The notes: generated by a model not told the origin, from the letters alone. A stretch of 64,000 nt of DNA from Taylorella equigenitalis ATCC 35865 (GCF_000276685.1 NC_018108.1:1-64000); one strand, 5' to 3'; positions 49,751 to 58,950 are shown, counted from the first letter of the stretch. A program made the numbers and translations.

Positions 49751-50146
49751 TTAGTAGTGGTAGATTTGGTAGCCTTTTGAAGCTAGGCATTGATCAAGAA
49801 TTGATCTACGAATTTGGTTATCTCGGTCCATAGACTGTAATGTACCAGCAATTAAACCAATTACTGCCCCTACGATAGTCCAGTGGTCTCCAGTATAGCC
49901 TCTAAAGCTATCAGCCATAAAGTCAGTAGTAACTCCAAGCATTACATAAGGGAAGGCTGTAGTTAAACCTCTAAGAATAGCTGGGTCTTTTTGTGCTTCT
50001 TTATAGTACATTTCACATTCTAATTTGTGTTGTCTTAAAAGGGCTTCGTCCACACCTGTTCTATCTACAACTGGTTGATACTGTGTGCAGGCAAATGCAA
50101 ATAACAAGAAAATAAATGCTAATGTGTGTTTTAATTGAAGGGTCAT
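49751..50146 (-). CDS. Lipoprotein with a glycine-zipper-like segment
   Basis: A 131-residue probable lipoprotein with a hydrophobic signal and Cys in FAFACTQ, then a helical segment and a Gly-rich hydrophobic stretch (TIVGAVIGLIAGTLQSM) near residue 95. Two further cysteines are present. No specific family recognised. It is divergent from the site-2 protease operon; the gap between them carries two Fur-like boxes. Confidence 0.7.
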   Translation of the reverse strand: MTLQLKHTLAFIFLLFAFACTQYQPVVDRTGVDEALLRQHKLECEMYYKEAQKDPAILRGLTTAFPYVMLGVTTDFMADSFRGYTGDHWTIVGAVIGLIAGTLQSMDRDNQIRRSILDQCLASKGYQIYHY

Positions 50147-50176
50147 GACTAAAATTCTATATGTTATTGATACCTT

Positions 50177-50191
50177 TGATAATGATAAACA
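50177..50191. promoter_or_regulatory. Fur-like box 1 in the lipoprotein/site-2 protease divergent region
   Basis: TGATAATGATAAACA matches 12 of 14 positions of the Fur 7-1-7 consensus and contains two GATAAT-like hexamers in a row. It lies 31 bases upstream of the lipoprotein ATG. Confidence 0.5.
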
Positions 50192-50250
50192 AAATTATTG
50201 ATTTATTTGTTTAAATCTTGCTTTGTCACAGAAATGTCATTTAACCTTTC

Positions 50251-50265
50251 TGATAACGATAATGA
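50251..50265. promoter_or_regulatory. Fur-like box 2 near the site-2 protease start
   Basis: TGATAACGATAATGA matches 11 of 14 consensus positions and contains GATAAC and GATAAT. It is 11 bases before the ATG of the site-2 protease gene and could block transcription initiation there. Confidence 0.45.
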
Positions 50266-50276
50266 AATATTAAATT

Positions 50277-50912
50277 ATGGATCAAATTCTCTACTATATA
50301 AGCATCTATGCGTTACCTATACTTTTTGCCATTACTTTGCACGAAGCAGCACACGGTTATGTCGCAAACTATTTTGGTGACAGTACAGCTTACTTGCTGG
50401 GTAGGGTAAGTTTAAATCCTGCAAAACACATTGATCCGATAGGGACGGTTTTATTGCCAGGTATGCTTGCAGTTATGGGTGCTCCAATTTTTGGTTGGGC
50501 AAAACCTGTACCTGTACATTTTGGAGCTTTGAATAATCCCAAAAGAGATATGGTATTTGTAGCGGCCGCTGGTCCATTAGCTAATTTAATTATGGCTTTG
50601 TTATGGACTATATGGTTGAAAGTTATATTTTCTTTTGGGCTTGAAAGCAAGGTCTTAACGGATATGGCACTAGTTGGCGTACAGATTAATTTGCTTTTGA
50701 TGATTTTTAATTTACTTCCAATTCCTCCTCTAGATGGGGGTAGAGTTTTAGTAGGTTTACTACCAACTCGATTATCCATAAAATTAGCAAACATCGAACC
50801 TTATGGGATGTATATAGTATTATTATTGGTGATAGTAGGGGGATTTAAATATATATTGCCACCATTATTAAATCCTATAACGAGGTTTTTGTTTACCATT
50901 GTTGGTTTATAG
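50277..50912 (+). CDS. Site-2 protease family protein (M50)
   Basis: A 211-residue polytopic zinc metalloprotease of the M50 site-2 family. The HExxH motif is HEAAHGY near residue 22 and the third ligand is in NLLPIPPLDGGRVLVG near 145, which is the conserved NxxPxxxLDG motif. Between them is the FGWAKPVPV stretch found in many bacterial M50 proteases. No PDZ domain is present, unlike RseP. The substrate is not predictable. It leads a tightly packed operon of LPS-core, cofactor and cell-wall genes. Confidence 0.9.
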   Translation: MDQILYYISIYALPILFAITLHEAAHGYVANYFGDSTAYLLGRVSLNPAKHIDPIGTVLLPGMLAVMGAPIFGWAKPVPVHFGALNNPKRDMVFVAAAGPLANLIMALLWTIWLKVIFSFGLESKVLTDMALVGVQINLLLMIFNLLPIPPLDGGRVLVGLLPTRLSIKLANIEPYGMYIVLLLVIVGGFKYILPPLLNPITRFLFTIVGL

Positions 50913-50915
50913 AAT

Positions 50916-51869
50916 ATGACGAAAAAAATATTAATAGTCCGATCTTCTTCATTGGGAGATATTGTTCATCTATTGCCAGCGATATCTGACATTCAAAAAC
51001 ATGTTTCCGATTTTAAGATGGATTGGGTTGTTGAAGAGGCATTTAGCGAAATTCCGCTCTGGCACCCTGCCGTATCCGACATAATTGAAATTGCCCATAG
51101 GCGTTGGCGTAAGGATTGGTTTGGATCGCGTTCTCGATCGGAAAGAAAAAAATTTAAAAATAAGCTTCAAGCTACTGATTACGACTACATTTTAGATATG
51201 CAGTCCTTACTTAAATCTGCTTGGGTCGTTTGGTTGGCAAAGGGAACAAAACACGGTCTTAACTGGAAGTCAGCAAAGGAATCACCCGCTTCTTTGTTTT
51301 ATGACATAAAGCACAATGTTGAATATTGGCAAACAGCCGTTACTCGCCAAAGAATTTTAGCTTCAAAAGTTTTCGGATACGAATTTGATGGAGATCCAGA
51401 TTTTGGTCTTCAATCATTTACTAAGGATGTTGATATTCAAAATTTTGCAGCTATTATGCCATCGGCTTCTACTGATGAGAAATTATGGGATGAGTCGGCA
51501 TGGTTCAGTGTTTTTAATCGATTACGTGATTATGATTTACCTATTCGTGTTTTTTCAGGAAGCATGAGGGAAACTGAACGAGCTAAGGAATTAGTAAAAA
51601 ATTTTCCTGATGCGGAAGTATTGCCACGTATGAATTTAACTGAAGTTGCACATACTCTTGCTTCTTGTAAAGTTATGGTGGGGCTTGATAGCGGACTGAC
51701 TCATTTGTCTGCAGCTTTAGGACGACCAACCATAGGTATTTATACATGTACATCGCCTATCAGAACTCCTGTAGTAGGTGCTGGGTACACTGCTAGCCTT
51801 GGAGACGTAGGTGTTCCCCCAACTCAAGCCATGGTCATCACCAAACTCGATGAAGCTTTAGGAAGATAG
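50916..51869 (+). CDS. waaC: LPS heptosyltransferase I
   Basis: GT-B glycosyltransferase (GT9) that adds the first L-glycero-D-manno-heptose to Kdo in the LPS inner core. The 317-residue chain starts KKILIVRSSSLGDIVHLLPAI, a clear WaaC motif, with the C-terminal donor site MVGLDSGLTHLSAALGRPTIGIYT near residue 250 as in WaaC/WaaF. It lies three bases after the protease gene and three bases before waaA, consistent with a joint inner-core function. Confidence 0.95.
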   Translation: MTKKILIVRSSSLGDIVHLLPAISDIQKHVSDFKMDWVVEEAFSEIPLWHPAVSDIIEIAHRRWRKDWFGSRSRSERKKFKNKLQATDYDYILDMQSLLKSAWVVWLAKGTKHGLNWKSAKESPASLFYDIKHNVEYWQTAVTRQRILASKVFGYEFDGDPDFGLQSFTKDVDIQNFAAIMPSASTDEKLWDESAWFSVFNRLRDYDLPIRVFSGSMRETERAKELVKNFPDAEVLPRMNLTEVAHTLASCKVMVGLDSGLTHLSAALGRPTIGIYTCTSPIRTPVVGAGYTASLGDVGVPPTQAMVITKLDEALGR

Positions 51870-51872
51870 CCC

Positions 51873-53177
51873 ATGAGTCGATTGGTTTATAACGGCTTAC
51901 TTCGAATATTCAAACCCTTAATATTTTCTTACTTGAAAAACAAGAAAAAGCAGCGTGGTCGTGATTTCGATATGCATCACCCTGAGAGGTTTGGTTTATA
52001 TCCAGCCGATAGACCAAGGATTTACGCTCCTGTATGGATACATGCTGTTAGTTTAGGCGAAACTAGGGCATGTCAGCCATTAGTGAGGCTTTTACTGGAT
52101 AATGGTTTTCCAGTTTTGCTCACGCATATGACAGATACTGGAAGAGCACAGGGAGCAAAATTATTTTCAGAAGATATAGCAAAAGGTAGTTTGGTTCAGG
52201 CTTGGATTCCTTATGACTTTCCTGATGCTGTTAATGGATTTTTTGCACATTGGAAACCTAGATGTGGAGTTTTGATCGAGAGAGAAGTGTGGCCAAACCT
52301 AGTTTATACAGCTAAACAATTAAACATACCGATGGTTCTAGTTAGTGCTCGTTTCTCTGAAAAGTCGGCAAAATTTGTTAATTCTTTGGGTGGAGTATTA
52401 AAAGACAGTTATAAATCTCTCAATCTTATTTTGTCTCAGAGTTTTTTGGATAACAAACATTTTGAAAGTATAGGCATTAGCTCACAGGTTACCGGAAATC
52501 TAAAATTTGACCTAGATATACCCGAAGATCAAATTGAACTAGGAAAAGAAACTAAGAAACAACTTAATAGACAAGTTGTTGTAATAGCTAGCACCAGAGA
52601 TGGTGAAGAGCAGATGTTCATAAAAGATATCATCCAAATTAAAAAGGAAAATCCTGTAGCTCAGAATCCTCTTTATGTAATTATTCCGAGACATCCAGAA
52701 AGGTTTGCTGAAGTTGAGCATCTTTTAAAAAAATCACCCCTAACGTTTGCTAGAAGAACGGATAACCCTCAAGCTGATAGCTTAAATTCCATTGATGTTT
52801 TATTTGGCGATACTATGGGAGAACTTTTCTTTTACTATGGTTTAGCAGATTGCTCTATAGTTGCTGGAAGTTTTGGAGACTTTGGAGGTCAAAATCATAT
52901 CGAAGCTTGTGCTGCTGGAGTGCCAGTTATAGTTGGTCCGCATACACAAAACTTTGAAAAATCTGTTGACGATGCGATTATTGAGGGTGTGGCGAGACGT
53001 GCCGAAAACACCTATCAAGCTCTTACACTGGCTAATACTCTGCTTTCTCAGCCAGATCAACTTTCGGTTATGGCCAGAACTGCAAAACAGTGGCTTGCAC
53101 TACATCAAGGTGTGAGCAAGCGAATTTTCGATTACTTACTACCTTTTATTTCGGACAAAAAGAGAATAGAGAGCTAA
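51873..53177 (+). CDS. waaA: Kdo transferase
   Basis: 3-deoxy-D-manno-octulosonic acid transferase, adding Kdo to lipid A precursor at the inner membrane. The 434-residue protein has an N-terminal anchor, then WIHAVSLGETRACQPLVRLL near residue 52 with the catalytic Glu, GVLIEREVWPNL near 132, and the C-terminal nucleotide-sugar-binding segment GSFGDFGGQNHIEACAAGVPVIVGPHTQNF near 330-360. The birA start codon follows its stop immediately. Confidence 0.96.
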   Translation: MSRLVYNGLLRIFKPLIFSYLKNKKKQRGRDFDMHHPERFGLYPADRPRIYAPVWIHAVSLGETRACQPLVRLLLDNGFPVLLTHMTDTGRAQGAKLFSEDIAKGSLVQAWIPYDFPDAVNGFFAHWKPRCGVLIEREVWPNLVYTAKQLNIPMVLVSARFSEKSAKFVNSLGGVLKDSYKSLNLILSQSFLDNKHFESIGISSQVTGNLKFDLDIPEDQIELGKETKKQLNRQVVVIASTRDGEEQMFIKDIIQIKKENPVAQNPLYVIIPRHPERFAEVEHLLKKSPLTFARRTDNPQADSLNSIDVLFGDTMGELFFYYGLADCSIVAGSFGDFGGQNHIEACAAGVPVIVGPHTQNFEKSVDDAIIEGVARRAENTYQALTLANTLLSQPDQLSVMARTAKQWLALHQGVSKRIFDYLLPFISDKKRIES

Positions 53178-54050
53178 ATGAGCGACTGCTTATTGCCAAG
53201 CCCAGAAATAATAGTCCCAGATTTGAAAGATAAATTAAAAGAATTCAAATCAATTGAATGGGTAGAGCAAATTGATTCTACAAATGATAGGCTTTTAGAA
53301 TCGACAAAATTATCAAATCCTACGCCGAGACCAGCGATATTGGGCGCTCATTACCAAACTTCAGGTCGAGGACGACAGGGGAGAAAATGGTCGAATTTAA
53401 ATGGCGATACATTGATGTTTTCCTGTGCGTATGACGTTTCATTGCCACCAGAAAAATTGGCTACCCTAGCACCTTTAGCGGGTATAGTGGCTTGTGATGC
53501 CCTTAAAAAATCTATAAAAGGATTTGGCAATAAGCTTCTGACCATGAAGTGGCCGAACGATATTTTTTATAAAGATGCAAAATTATCGGGTTTATTAGTA
53601 GAAGTTATCCGACCTAGCACTGGTAAAATAGATAAAAATCATCACGTCGTAGTTGTGGGTATGGGCATGAATCTTAACCATGCCAAAGAATTGAGTAAGC
53701 TTTTGGGTAGGCCAATTGCGGATTGGTTGTCGGTTATAAGAGATCATCAAATTGATGTTGCCCAAATTAGTCATTCTATATCTGATTTAGTTGCTTTAAT
53801 TTCTCAATCCTGGATGGATGCTTTTTTAATATATCAGTCACAGGGTTTTGATATTTTTAGAAAGCTACACGAAAGCATGGATGCTTTAAAAGATCAGATT
53901 ATCGATGTATATCAAGATGGAGAGTATGTGCTTACAGGTCAAAGTTTAGGCTTAGACCAGAATGCTAGGCTTTTAGTGAAACTTTCTAATGATCAGATTA
54001 TCCCACTGCTAAATGTAGACGTATCTATAAGAAAATTAGGATCAAAATAG
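53178..54050 (+). CDS. birA: Biotin--[acetyl-CoA-carboxylase] ligase
   Basis: Attaches biotin to the carboxyl-carrier protein of acetyl-CoA carboxylase. The 290-residue chain has the biotin-binding motif TSGRGRQGRKW near residue 57 and MKWPNDIFYKDAKLSGLLVE near 122, and a C-terminal SH3-like domain (LTGQSLGLDQNARLLVKL). It lacks the N-terminal helix-turn-helix of E. coli BirA, so it should not act as a repressor. It is next to coaX, as in Bordetella-type genomes. Confidence 0.94.
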   Translation: MSDCLLPSPEIIVPDLKDKLKEFKSIEWVEQIDSTNDRLLESTKLSNPTPRPAILGAHYQTSGRGRQGRKWSNLNGDTLMFSCAYDVSLPPEKLATLAPLAGIVACDALKKSIKGFGNKLLTMKWPNDIFYKDAKLSGLLVEVIRPSTGKIDKNHHVVVVGMGMNLNHAKELSKLLGRPIADWLSVIRDHQIDVAQISHSISDLVALISQSWMDAFLIYQSQGFDIFRKLHESMDALKDQIIDVYQDGEYVLTGQSLGLDQNARLLVKLSNDQIIPLLNVDVSIRKLGSK

Positions 54051-54929
54051 ATGGATAAAATTTGCATACTAATTGATAGCGGTAATACTAGAATCAAGGC
54101 TAGAGCGTTTGTAGTTGGTCATCCCGATGCTTCAAGCGATTTGAATAAAGCGATTATCGATGAAATCACTATATATAACCAAGAGTATGCCCGTATTTTA
54201 GGCTTTGTAGAAAAAATACAAAGACAAGGGCAGATAGTTAAAGTTTATGGGATATCAGTAGCCACCGAAAATATCCGTTCAGATTTAGAAAATGTTTTTG
54301 TATCTCTAAACTTAAAAAAAGCTAAAGAGTTCAAACAATCTGAACCAATTATTTGGTTAGAATCCGAAGAGAAGGCCTTTTCACTGACTAATATGTATGA
54401 AAGTCCAAAACAGTTAGGCGTGGATCGTTGGTTTGGAATTATTGGTGCACATTATCATCTTACACAGCAACTTAAGGATGACTCTAATCGTGCATTGATA
54501 CATGTAAGTTTTGGGACGGCCACTACTGTTGATTGTATGCATAACGAGCAACTTATCGGTGGCACTATTTTGCCTGGGTTACAGATGATGTTTGATAGTT
54601 TATTTAGAGGAACTGCACACCTCCCTAAGGTGGCAACGAGTGCTAGCGACATAGTTAACTTTCCTCTAAATACTCATGCTGCTATACAAACTGGTGTTGT
54701 ATGTGCTCAAGCAGGAGCTGTTTTTAGACAGGTTCAAAAACTCTGGTTTCTAACAACCCAAGTCCCGTATGTATTTATAAGCGGAGGAGCTAAGGATACA
54801 ATTGTCGATGAAATTAGGTCTATATGTTCGCATTGGTCTACTGCAGCTGGACTTCCGTCAGTTGAATGTATCGAACTTGAGACTACTGTTTTAGATGGTC
54901 TTCAGTATTTTGTATCCAAGGAAATGTAA
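54051..54929 (+). CDS. coaX: Type III pantothenate kinase (CoaX/Baf-like)
   Basis: Phosphorylates pantothenate, the first step of coenzyme A synthesis. The 292-residue chain has IDSGNTRIKARAF near residue 6 (phosphate-binding), QLGVDRWFGIIGAH near 122 and SFGTATTVDCMHNEQLIGGTILPGLQMM near 155. The third block ISGGAKDTI near 245 completes the family pattern. The first signature is SGNTR where many CoaX have DGNT, which is compatible with the fold. In Bordetella the equivalent gene is baf. It overlaps the next small ORF by one base. Confidence 0.94.
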   Translation: MDKICILIDSGNTRIKARAFVVGHPDASSDLNKAIIDEITIYNQEYARILGFVEKIQRQGQIVKVYGISVATENIRSDLENVFVSLNLKKAKEFKQSEPIIWLESEEKAFSLTNMYESPKQLGVDRWFGIIGAHYHLTQQLKDDSNRALIHVSFGTATTVDCMHNEQLIGGTILPGLQMMFDSLFRGTAHLPKVATSASDIVNFPLNTHAAIQTGVVCAQAGAVFRQVQKLWFLTTQVPYVFISGGAKDTIVDEIRSICSHWSTAAGLPSVECIELETTVLDGLQYFVSKEM

Positions 54930-55120
54930 TGGGCAAAATATTTATACTTTTACTTCTTAATATTGCGATGTTTGCATTTGGTATGGGGTATTTTGGGGTG
55001 TCTCCTGAATCTTTAAGTTTTACGCACAAATCTACAAAGGTAGAATACAAGCCCCTTAAAATTGAGATCCTTAAAACCTCTAATCAACTAAATGAAAACA
55101 CAAGCCCTAAAAATTCCTAG
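54929..55120 (+). CDS. Small single-TM protein between coaX and a hydrolase gene
   Basis: A 63-residue protein with one N-terminal transmembrane segment (KIFILLLLNIAMFAFGMGYFGV) and a short basic, hydrophilic tail. It overlaps coaX by one base and the hydrolase by 29 bases, so it is probably translated by coupling. In related genomes a larger SPOR-type anchored protein sits at this position, of which this could be the truncated remnant; that is only an inference from position. Confidence 0.5.
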   Translation: MGKIFILLLLNIAMFAFGMGYFGVSPESLSFTHKSTKVEYKPLKIEILKTSNQLNENTSPKNS

Positions 55121-55736
55121 TCCCATAGGTGTAATCGAATGCGATATAGATTGGCCTTCAGATGAGGGTCAATCGGATATAACTGGTTGGGCACTATGTT
55201 TGCATCCTCATCCACTTTTTGATGGAACTAAAAATAATAAGGTAATTACTACTTTTTCACGTGCATGTGTATCAATGGGCTATGTGTGTTTTCGACCTAA
55301 TTTCAGAGGGGTTGGAGGCTCGGAAGGGAAGTTTGATGATTCTGTGGGTGAAACTCAGGATATGAGATTTCTCATAGATTACATAAAACAAAATTTTCCT
55401 CAATTTCAAAATAAGCCTTGGGTACTTGGGGGTTTTTCTTTTGGGTCTGCTGTTGCCGCTCAACTTCACCAGACATTAAAAGATGAAAGTCTTGAGCTTC
55501 CAAGCGCATTGATACTCCTAGGAGTTGCAGTATGGAAGTATGCAAAAAAAGAAGTAGAGCTTCCTTCAAAAACTCTTTTAATTCATGGCTCTGATGATGA
55601 AATAATTCCACTTAAAGACGTTTTGGAATGGCTTAAAAATTATGAGTTACCCCTAGTTACTATTCCTAATTCAGGGCATTTTTTTCACGGTAAACTTATA
55701 ATTATTAAAAAATTAATTGAAGAATTTTTGCGTTGA
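55092..55736 (+). CDS. Alpha/beta hydrolase
   Basis: A 214-residue alpha/beta-hydrolase fold protein. The oxyanion region is LHPHPLFDGTKNNKV near residue 38, the nucleophile elbow is GGFSFGS near 115, the acid is in LIHGSDDEIIP near 165 and the catalytic His is in PNSGHFFHGK near 198. These match the YcjY/dienelactone-hydrolase-like esterases of unknown substrate. It overlaps the previous small ORF and lies nine bases before dacC-like. Confidence 0.82.
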   Translation: MKTQALKIPSPIGVIECDIDWPSDEGQSDITGWALCLHPHPLFDGTKNNKVITTFSRACVSMGYVCFRPNFRGVGGSEGKFDDSVGETQDMRFLIDYIKQNFPQFQNKPWVLGGFSFGSAVAAQLHQTLKDESLELPSALILLGVAVWKYAKKEVELPSKTLLIHGSDDEIIPLKDVLEWLKNYELPLVTIPNSGHFFHGKLIIIKKLIEEFLR

Positions 55737-55745
55737 TGAGGATGT

Positions 55746-57038
55746 ATGACTAGAAGAAAATCTCCTGTAAAACTTATTTTAATTTTATTGTTATTGGTTC
55801 TTGGGATTTTTGTTGCAATCAAATTTTTTAATGCAAAACATTCTTCCACAAAGCATACTGAAAGTAATATTATTGCTTCGCCTGTTGTACCGCTTAAACC
55901 TTCTATCCGTGACCATTCCGAGCGATCAAGCATCATTCCAACCACAAAGGATACGCCTGCTTTGGCTGATGTAGCTGGCATTGCCATCCCACAACTTGAT
56001 GTTAAGTCTTGGATTATTATTGATATGGAAAGCGGTCAGATAATTGCTCAATATAATCCCGATTTAAAAGTTGCACCTGCATCTTTAACTAAGCTTATGA
56101 CTTCAAGCTTGGTATTTGAAGCTATTAAGGATAAGCGTATTTCACTAGATCAGGAGGTTATCGTTTCCGAGAGAGCTTGGAAAACTGGTGGCTCTCGCAT
56201 GTTTATTAATGTAAATAAAAAGGTCACTATTGGCGAACTTCTTCAGGGCATGATTGTCCAATCGGGTAATGATGCTTCTATTCAGCTTGCGGAATCTGTA
56301 TCTGGAACTATCGATGCCTTTGTAAAAGAGATGAATGATAGCCTTCAGGCATTTCATATGCTTAATTCGCATTTTGCTGATCCAACTGGATTACCATCTC
56401 CAAATACATATACGACAGCTCGAGATTTATCAGTTTTAGCTCAGCATATTATTGTAGATTTTCCACAGTTTTATCATTATTTTAGTCAGCCAGAATTTAC
56501 CTACAACAAAATTCGTCAAACAAACACTAATGGATTGCTCGGAAAAATAGAGGGGCTTGATGGTTTAAAAACTGGTCATACAGATGAGGCTGGCTATTGT
56601 TTGGTTACATCAGTTAAAAGAAATAATCGTAGGATATTGACTATATTGATGGGGGCAGATTCAATCAAGCATCGTGAGCAACTGAGTAAGCAACTTATAG
56701 ATTGGACATTCCAAAATTTCGTTAATATTGAGTGGGCAAAAGCAAATACACCATTTGTAGAGCATTCAATAAGAGATGCTAAAAATAAAAAAGCTGTATT
56801 CCAATCCACCAAACCTGTTGTTATAACTGTACCTAGAGGTCATGAGGCTAATATTCAGGTATTATCAAACACTAGTAATGATCTTAAAGCTCCATTAAAA
56901 GCTGGTCAGGCATTTGCGGAAGCACAATTCGCCCTAAACGGTAAGCTTCTTAAAAATGAACGTTTGGTTTTGGCTCATGATGTTGAAAGAGCTGGATTTT
57001 TCAAGCGTTTGCTGAACAGAATTACTAGCGTTTTCTGA
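55746..57038 (+). CDS. D-alanyl-D-alanine carboxypeptidase (PBP5 family)
   Basis: Periplasmic penicillin-binding protein that trims the terminal D-Ala of peptidoglycan stem peptides. The 430-residue chain has an N-terminal membrane segment, the SxxK motif in APASLTKLMTS near residue 112, SGND near 178 and the KTG motif in GLKTGHTDEAGY near 277, then a C-terminal beta domain and an amphipathic C-terminal anchor helix (FFKRLLNRITSVF). This is DacA/DacC-like; the order dacA-ybeD-lipB matches E. coli. Confidence 0.94.
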   Translation: MTRRKSPVKLILILLLLVLGIFVAIKFFNAKHSSTKHTESNIIASPVVPLKPSIRDHSERSSIIPTTKDTPALADVAGIAIPQLDVKSWIIIDMESGQIIAQYNPDLKVAPASLTKLMTSSLVFEAIKDKRISLDQEVIVSERAWKTGGSRMFINVNKKVTIGELLQGMIVQSGNDASIQLAESVSGTIDAFVKEMNDSLQAFHMLNSHFADPTGLPSPNTYTTARDLSVLAQHIIVDFPQFYHYFSQPEFTYNKIRQTNTNGLLGKIEGLDGLKTGHTDEAGYCLVTSVKRNNRRILTILMGADSIKHREQLSKQLIDWTFQNFVNIEWAKANTPFVEHSIRDAKNKKAVFQSTKPVVITVPRGHEANIQVLSNTSNDLKAPLKAGQAFAEAQFALNGKLLKNERLVLAHDVERAGFFKRLLNRITSVF

Positions 57039-57060
57039 TTTTTTTATAAGGACAATTATT

Positions 57061-57936
57061 ATGAATCCACTTATTCAAGGTGTTGATATAGACTATCCTG
57101 TTTACCTAAACGGCGAGATGGTTAATATTAGTGAGGCAAAGATTTCCGTTTTAGATAGAGGTTTTATATTTGGAGATGGTATTTACGAAGTTGTGCCTGC
57201 ATATAATCGCAAGCCTTTTAGAATGGACCATCACGTAGCTAGACTTATGCGTAGTCTTAAGAAAATTGGCATCGAAGTTGGAAAAGACGAGCAATTCTTC
57301 AAGGATATTTTCACTAAGTTAATTAAAGAGTCTCCATGGGAAAACAATTTCGTTTACCTCCAAGTTACTCGTGGGGTTGCGGCTCGTACCCATGCATTTC
57401 CAAATCCTAAAGTAGAGCCTACTATATTTGCTATGAGTATGAAATTTAATCCTCCATCAGAAAAAGTTCGTACTGAAGGTATAGCCGTAGTAAGTTTCGA
57501 AGATATGCGTTGGTTGCACTGCGATATTAAATCTATTTCCCTTTTGGGCAATGTTCTCGCAAATCAACATGCTGTAGATAGTGGAGTTTATGAAGTAATC
57601 CAGTTCCGCGACGGATTTTTAACCGAGGGGTCATGCTCTAATTTTTGGATTGTTAAGGATGGAAAATTTATGGGTCCATTGAAAGATAATCTTAAGTTGG
57701 AGGGTATTAGATTCGGTTTATTTGAAGAGCTTGCTCAAAAGGCAGGCATTCCATTCGAGCTTAGAAAAATTACAAAAGAAGAAGTATACGAGGCTGATGA
57801 AATCATGATCTCGTCTGCCTCTAAGGAAGTTACAGCAGTGACGCAGTTAGATGGAAAACCTGTAGGTGACGGTAAACCTGGCCCTATATACGCTAAGATG
57901 CGTAAAGCTCACGATGAAGTTTTAGCTGCTCTATGA
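57061..57936 (+). CDS. dat: D-amino acid aminotransferase (class IV)
   Basis: PLP enzyme of fold type IV (291 residues) interconverting D-alanine and D-glutamate, precursors of peptidoglycan. The N-terminal pattern VYLNGEMVNISEAKISVLDRGFIFGDGIYEV is typical; RGVAARTHAFP near 105 and CDIKSISLLGNVLANQHA near 155 contain the PLP-binding Lys. I favour D-amino acid transaminase over the branched-chain or aminodeoxychorismate relatives because of these blocks and the linkage to a D-Ala carboxypeptidase. Stop overlaps the YbeD start by four bases. Confidence 0.88.
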   Translation: MNPLIQGVDIDYPVYLNGEMVNISEAKISVLDRGFIFGDGIYEVVPAYNRKPFRMDHHVARLMRSLKKIGIEVGKDEQFFKDIFTKLIKESPWENNFVYLQVTRGVAARTHAFPNPKVEPTIFAMSMKFNPPSEKVRTEGIAVVSFEDMRWLHCDIKSISLLGNVLANQHAVDSGVYEVIQFRDGFLTEGSCSNFWIVKDGKFMGPLKDNLKLEGIRFGLFEELAQKAGIPFELRKITKEEVYEADEIMISSASKEVTAVTQLDGKPVGDGKPGPIYAKMRKAHDEVLAAL

Positions 57937-58232
57937 GTGAAAAATCAGAATTAACATTTCCAGACATATCACCTGAAGATTCATTAATCGAGTATCCATC
58001 TGATTTCCCGATAAAAGTTATGGCTTTGTCGGGAGACGCTGTGTTAGATGAGCTTTTAGGATTGGTACAAAGTCATGACGAAGGTTTTATACGGGAGACC
58101 GTAGAAATTAGACCAAGTTCTAAGGGAACTTACGTAGGTTATACCTTCACCATTAAAGCTACTTCCCGTGAGCAATTAGATAATCTTTATAGAGCTCTGC
58201 ACTCACACGAAAAAGTCAAAATGGTACTTTGA
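57933..58232 (+). CDS. ybeD: YbeD family protein (DUF493)
   Basis: A 99-residue ACT-fold-like protein of the YbeD family, recognised by IEYPSDFPIKVMALSG near residue 20, RPSSKGTYVGYTFTIKATSREQLDNLYRALHSHEKVKMVL at the C-terminus. A regulatory role is suspected from linkage but not proven. It overlaps dat (ATGA) and lipB (TGATG), which makes translational coupling of all three genes likely. Confidence 0.92.
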   Translation: MSEKSELTFPDISPEDSLIEYPSDFPIKVMALSGDAVLDELLGLVQSHDEGFIRETVEIRPSSKGTYVGYTFTIKATSREQLDNLYRALHSHEKVKMVL

Positions 58233-58885
58233 TGGCAGATCCCTTAGAGTCAAAAGTTCAGATCAAAGATTTTGAAGGTTTTAGTGATTATCAAAGCATA
58301 TTCACTTTGATGAAATCATTTAGTGACTCTCGTGATTTTGATTCTGATGATGAGTTGTGGGTTTTGCAATTTAATCCTGTCTATACTCTAGGTGTGGCAG
58401 GCGATCCTAAGCATGTTTTAAACCCAAAGCAAATTCCAGTAATCAGGACAAATAGGGGTGGTCAGGTAACATATCATGGACCTGGTCAAATTGTCGTATA
58501 TCCACTACTGAATTTACATAGAAAAAACCTTTTCGTAAAAGAATATGTGAATCTTATAGAAGAAAGTGTGATAGATACTTTAAAGCTCATAGGCATACCT
58601 AATGCCCAAAGGATGCCAGGTGCACCTGGAGTTTACGTTCCGAATTCAGATAATTCTCTATCAAAAATAGCTTCACTAGGTATAAAGGTAACCAAAGGTT
58701 TCAGTTATCATGGTTTTGCTTTAAACGTAGATATGGACCTATCGCCGTTTCTAGGAATAAATCCATGTGGCTACGAACATCTAAAAGTAATAGATATAAA
58801 AACAATTGCTTCAAATTGTAAAATTGATAAAATTAAATTTGTTTTAATTGAGCGGCTACTAAGTCGTTTAAAGCTATTAAAATAA
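58232..58885 (+). CDS. lipB: Octanoyltransferase
   Basis: Transfers octanoyl from acyl carrier protein to the lipoyl domains of target enzymes. The 217-residue protein shows the LipB signatures LWVLQFNPVYTLGVAGDPKHV near residue 45, RTNRGGQVTYHGPGQIVVYPLLNLHRK near 72, and the GIKVTKGFSYHGFALNVDMDLSPF region near 148. The conserved Cys in NPCGYEHL near 175 is the acyl acceptor. The ATG at 58232 overlaps ybeD's stop. LipA is encoded about 1.2 kb downstream. Confidence 0.95.
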   Translation: MADPLESKVQIKDFEGFSDYQSIFTLMKSFSDSRDFDSDDELWVLQFNPVYTLGVAGDPKHVLNPKQIPVIRTNRGGQVTYHGPGQIVVYPLLNLHRKNLFVKEYVNLIEESVIDTLKLIGIPNAQRMPGAPGVYVPNSDNSLSKIASLGIKVTKGFSYHGFALNVDMDLSPFLGINPCGYEHLKVIDIKTIASNCKIDKIKFVLIERLLSRLKLLK

Positions 58886-58950
58886 GTTTTTTTTCTTTAT
58901 ATTTCCGTAATAATCTATCTATATAATTCCAAAAATCAATAGGATTTCAT

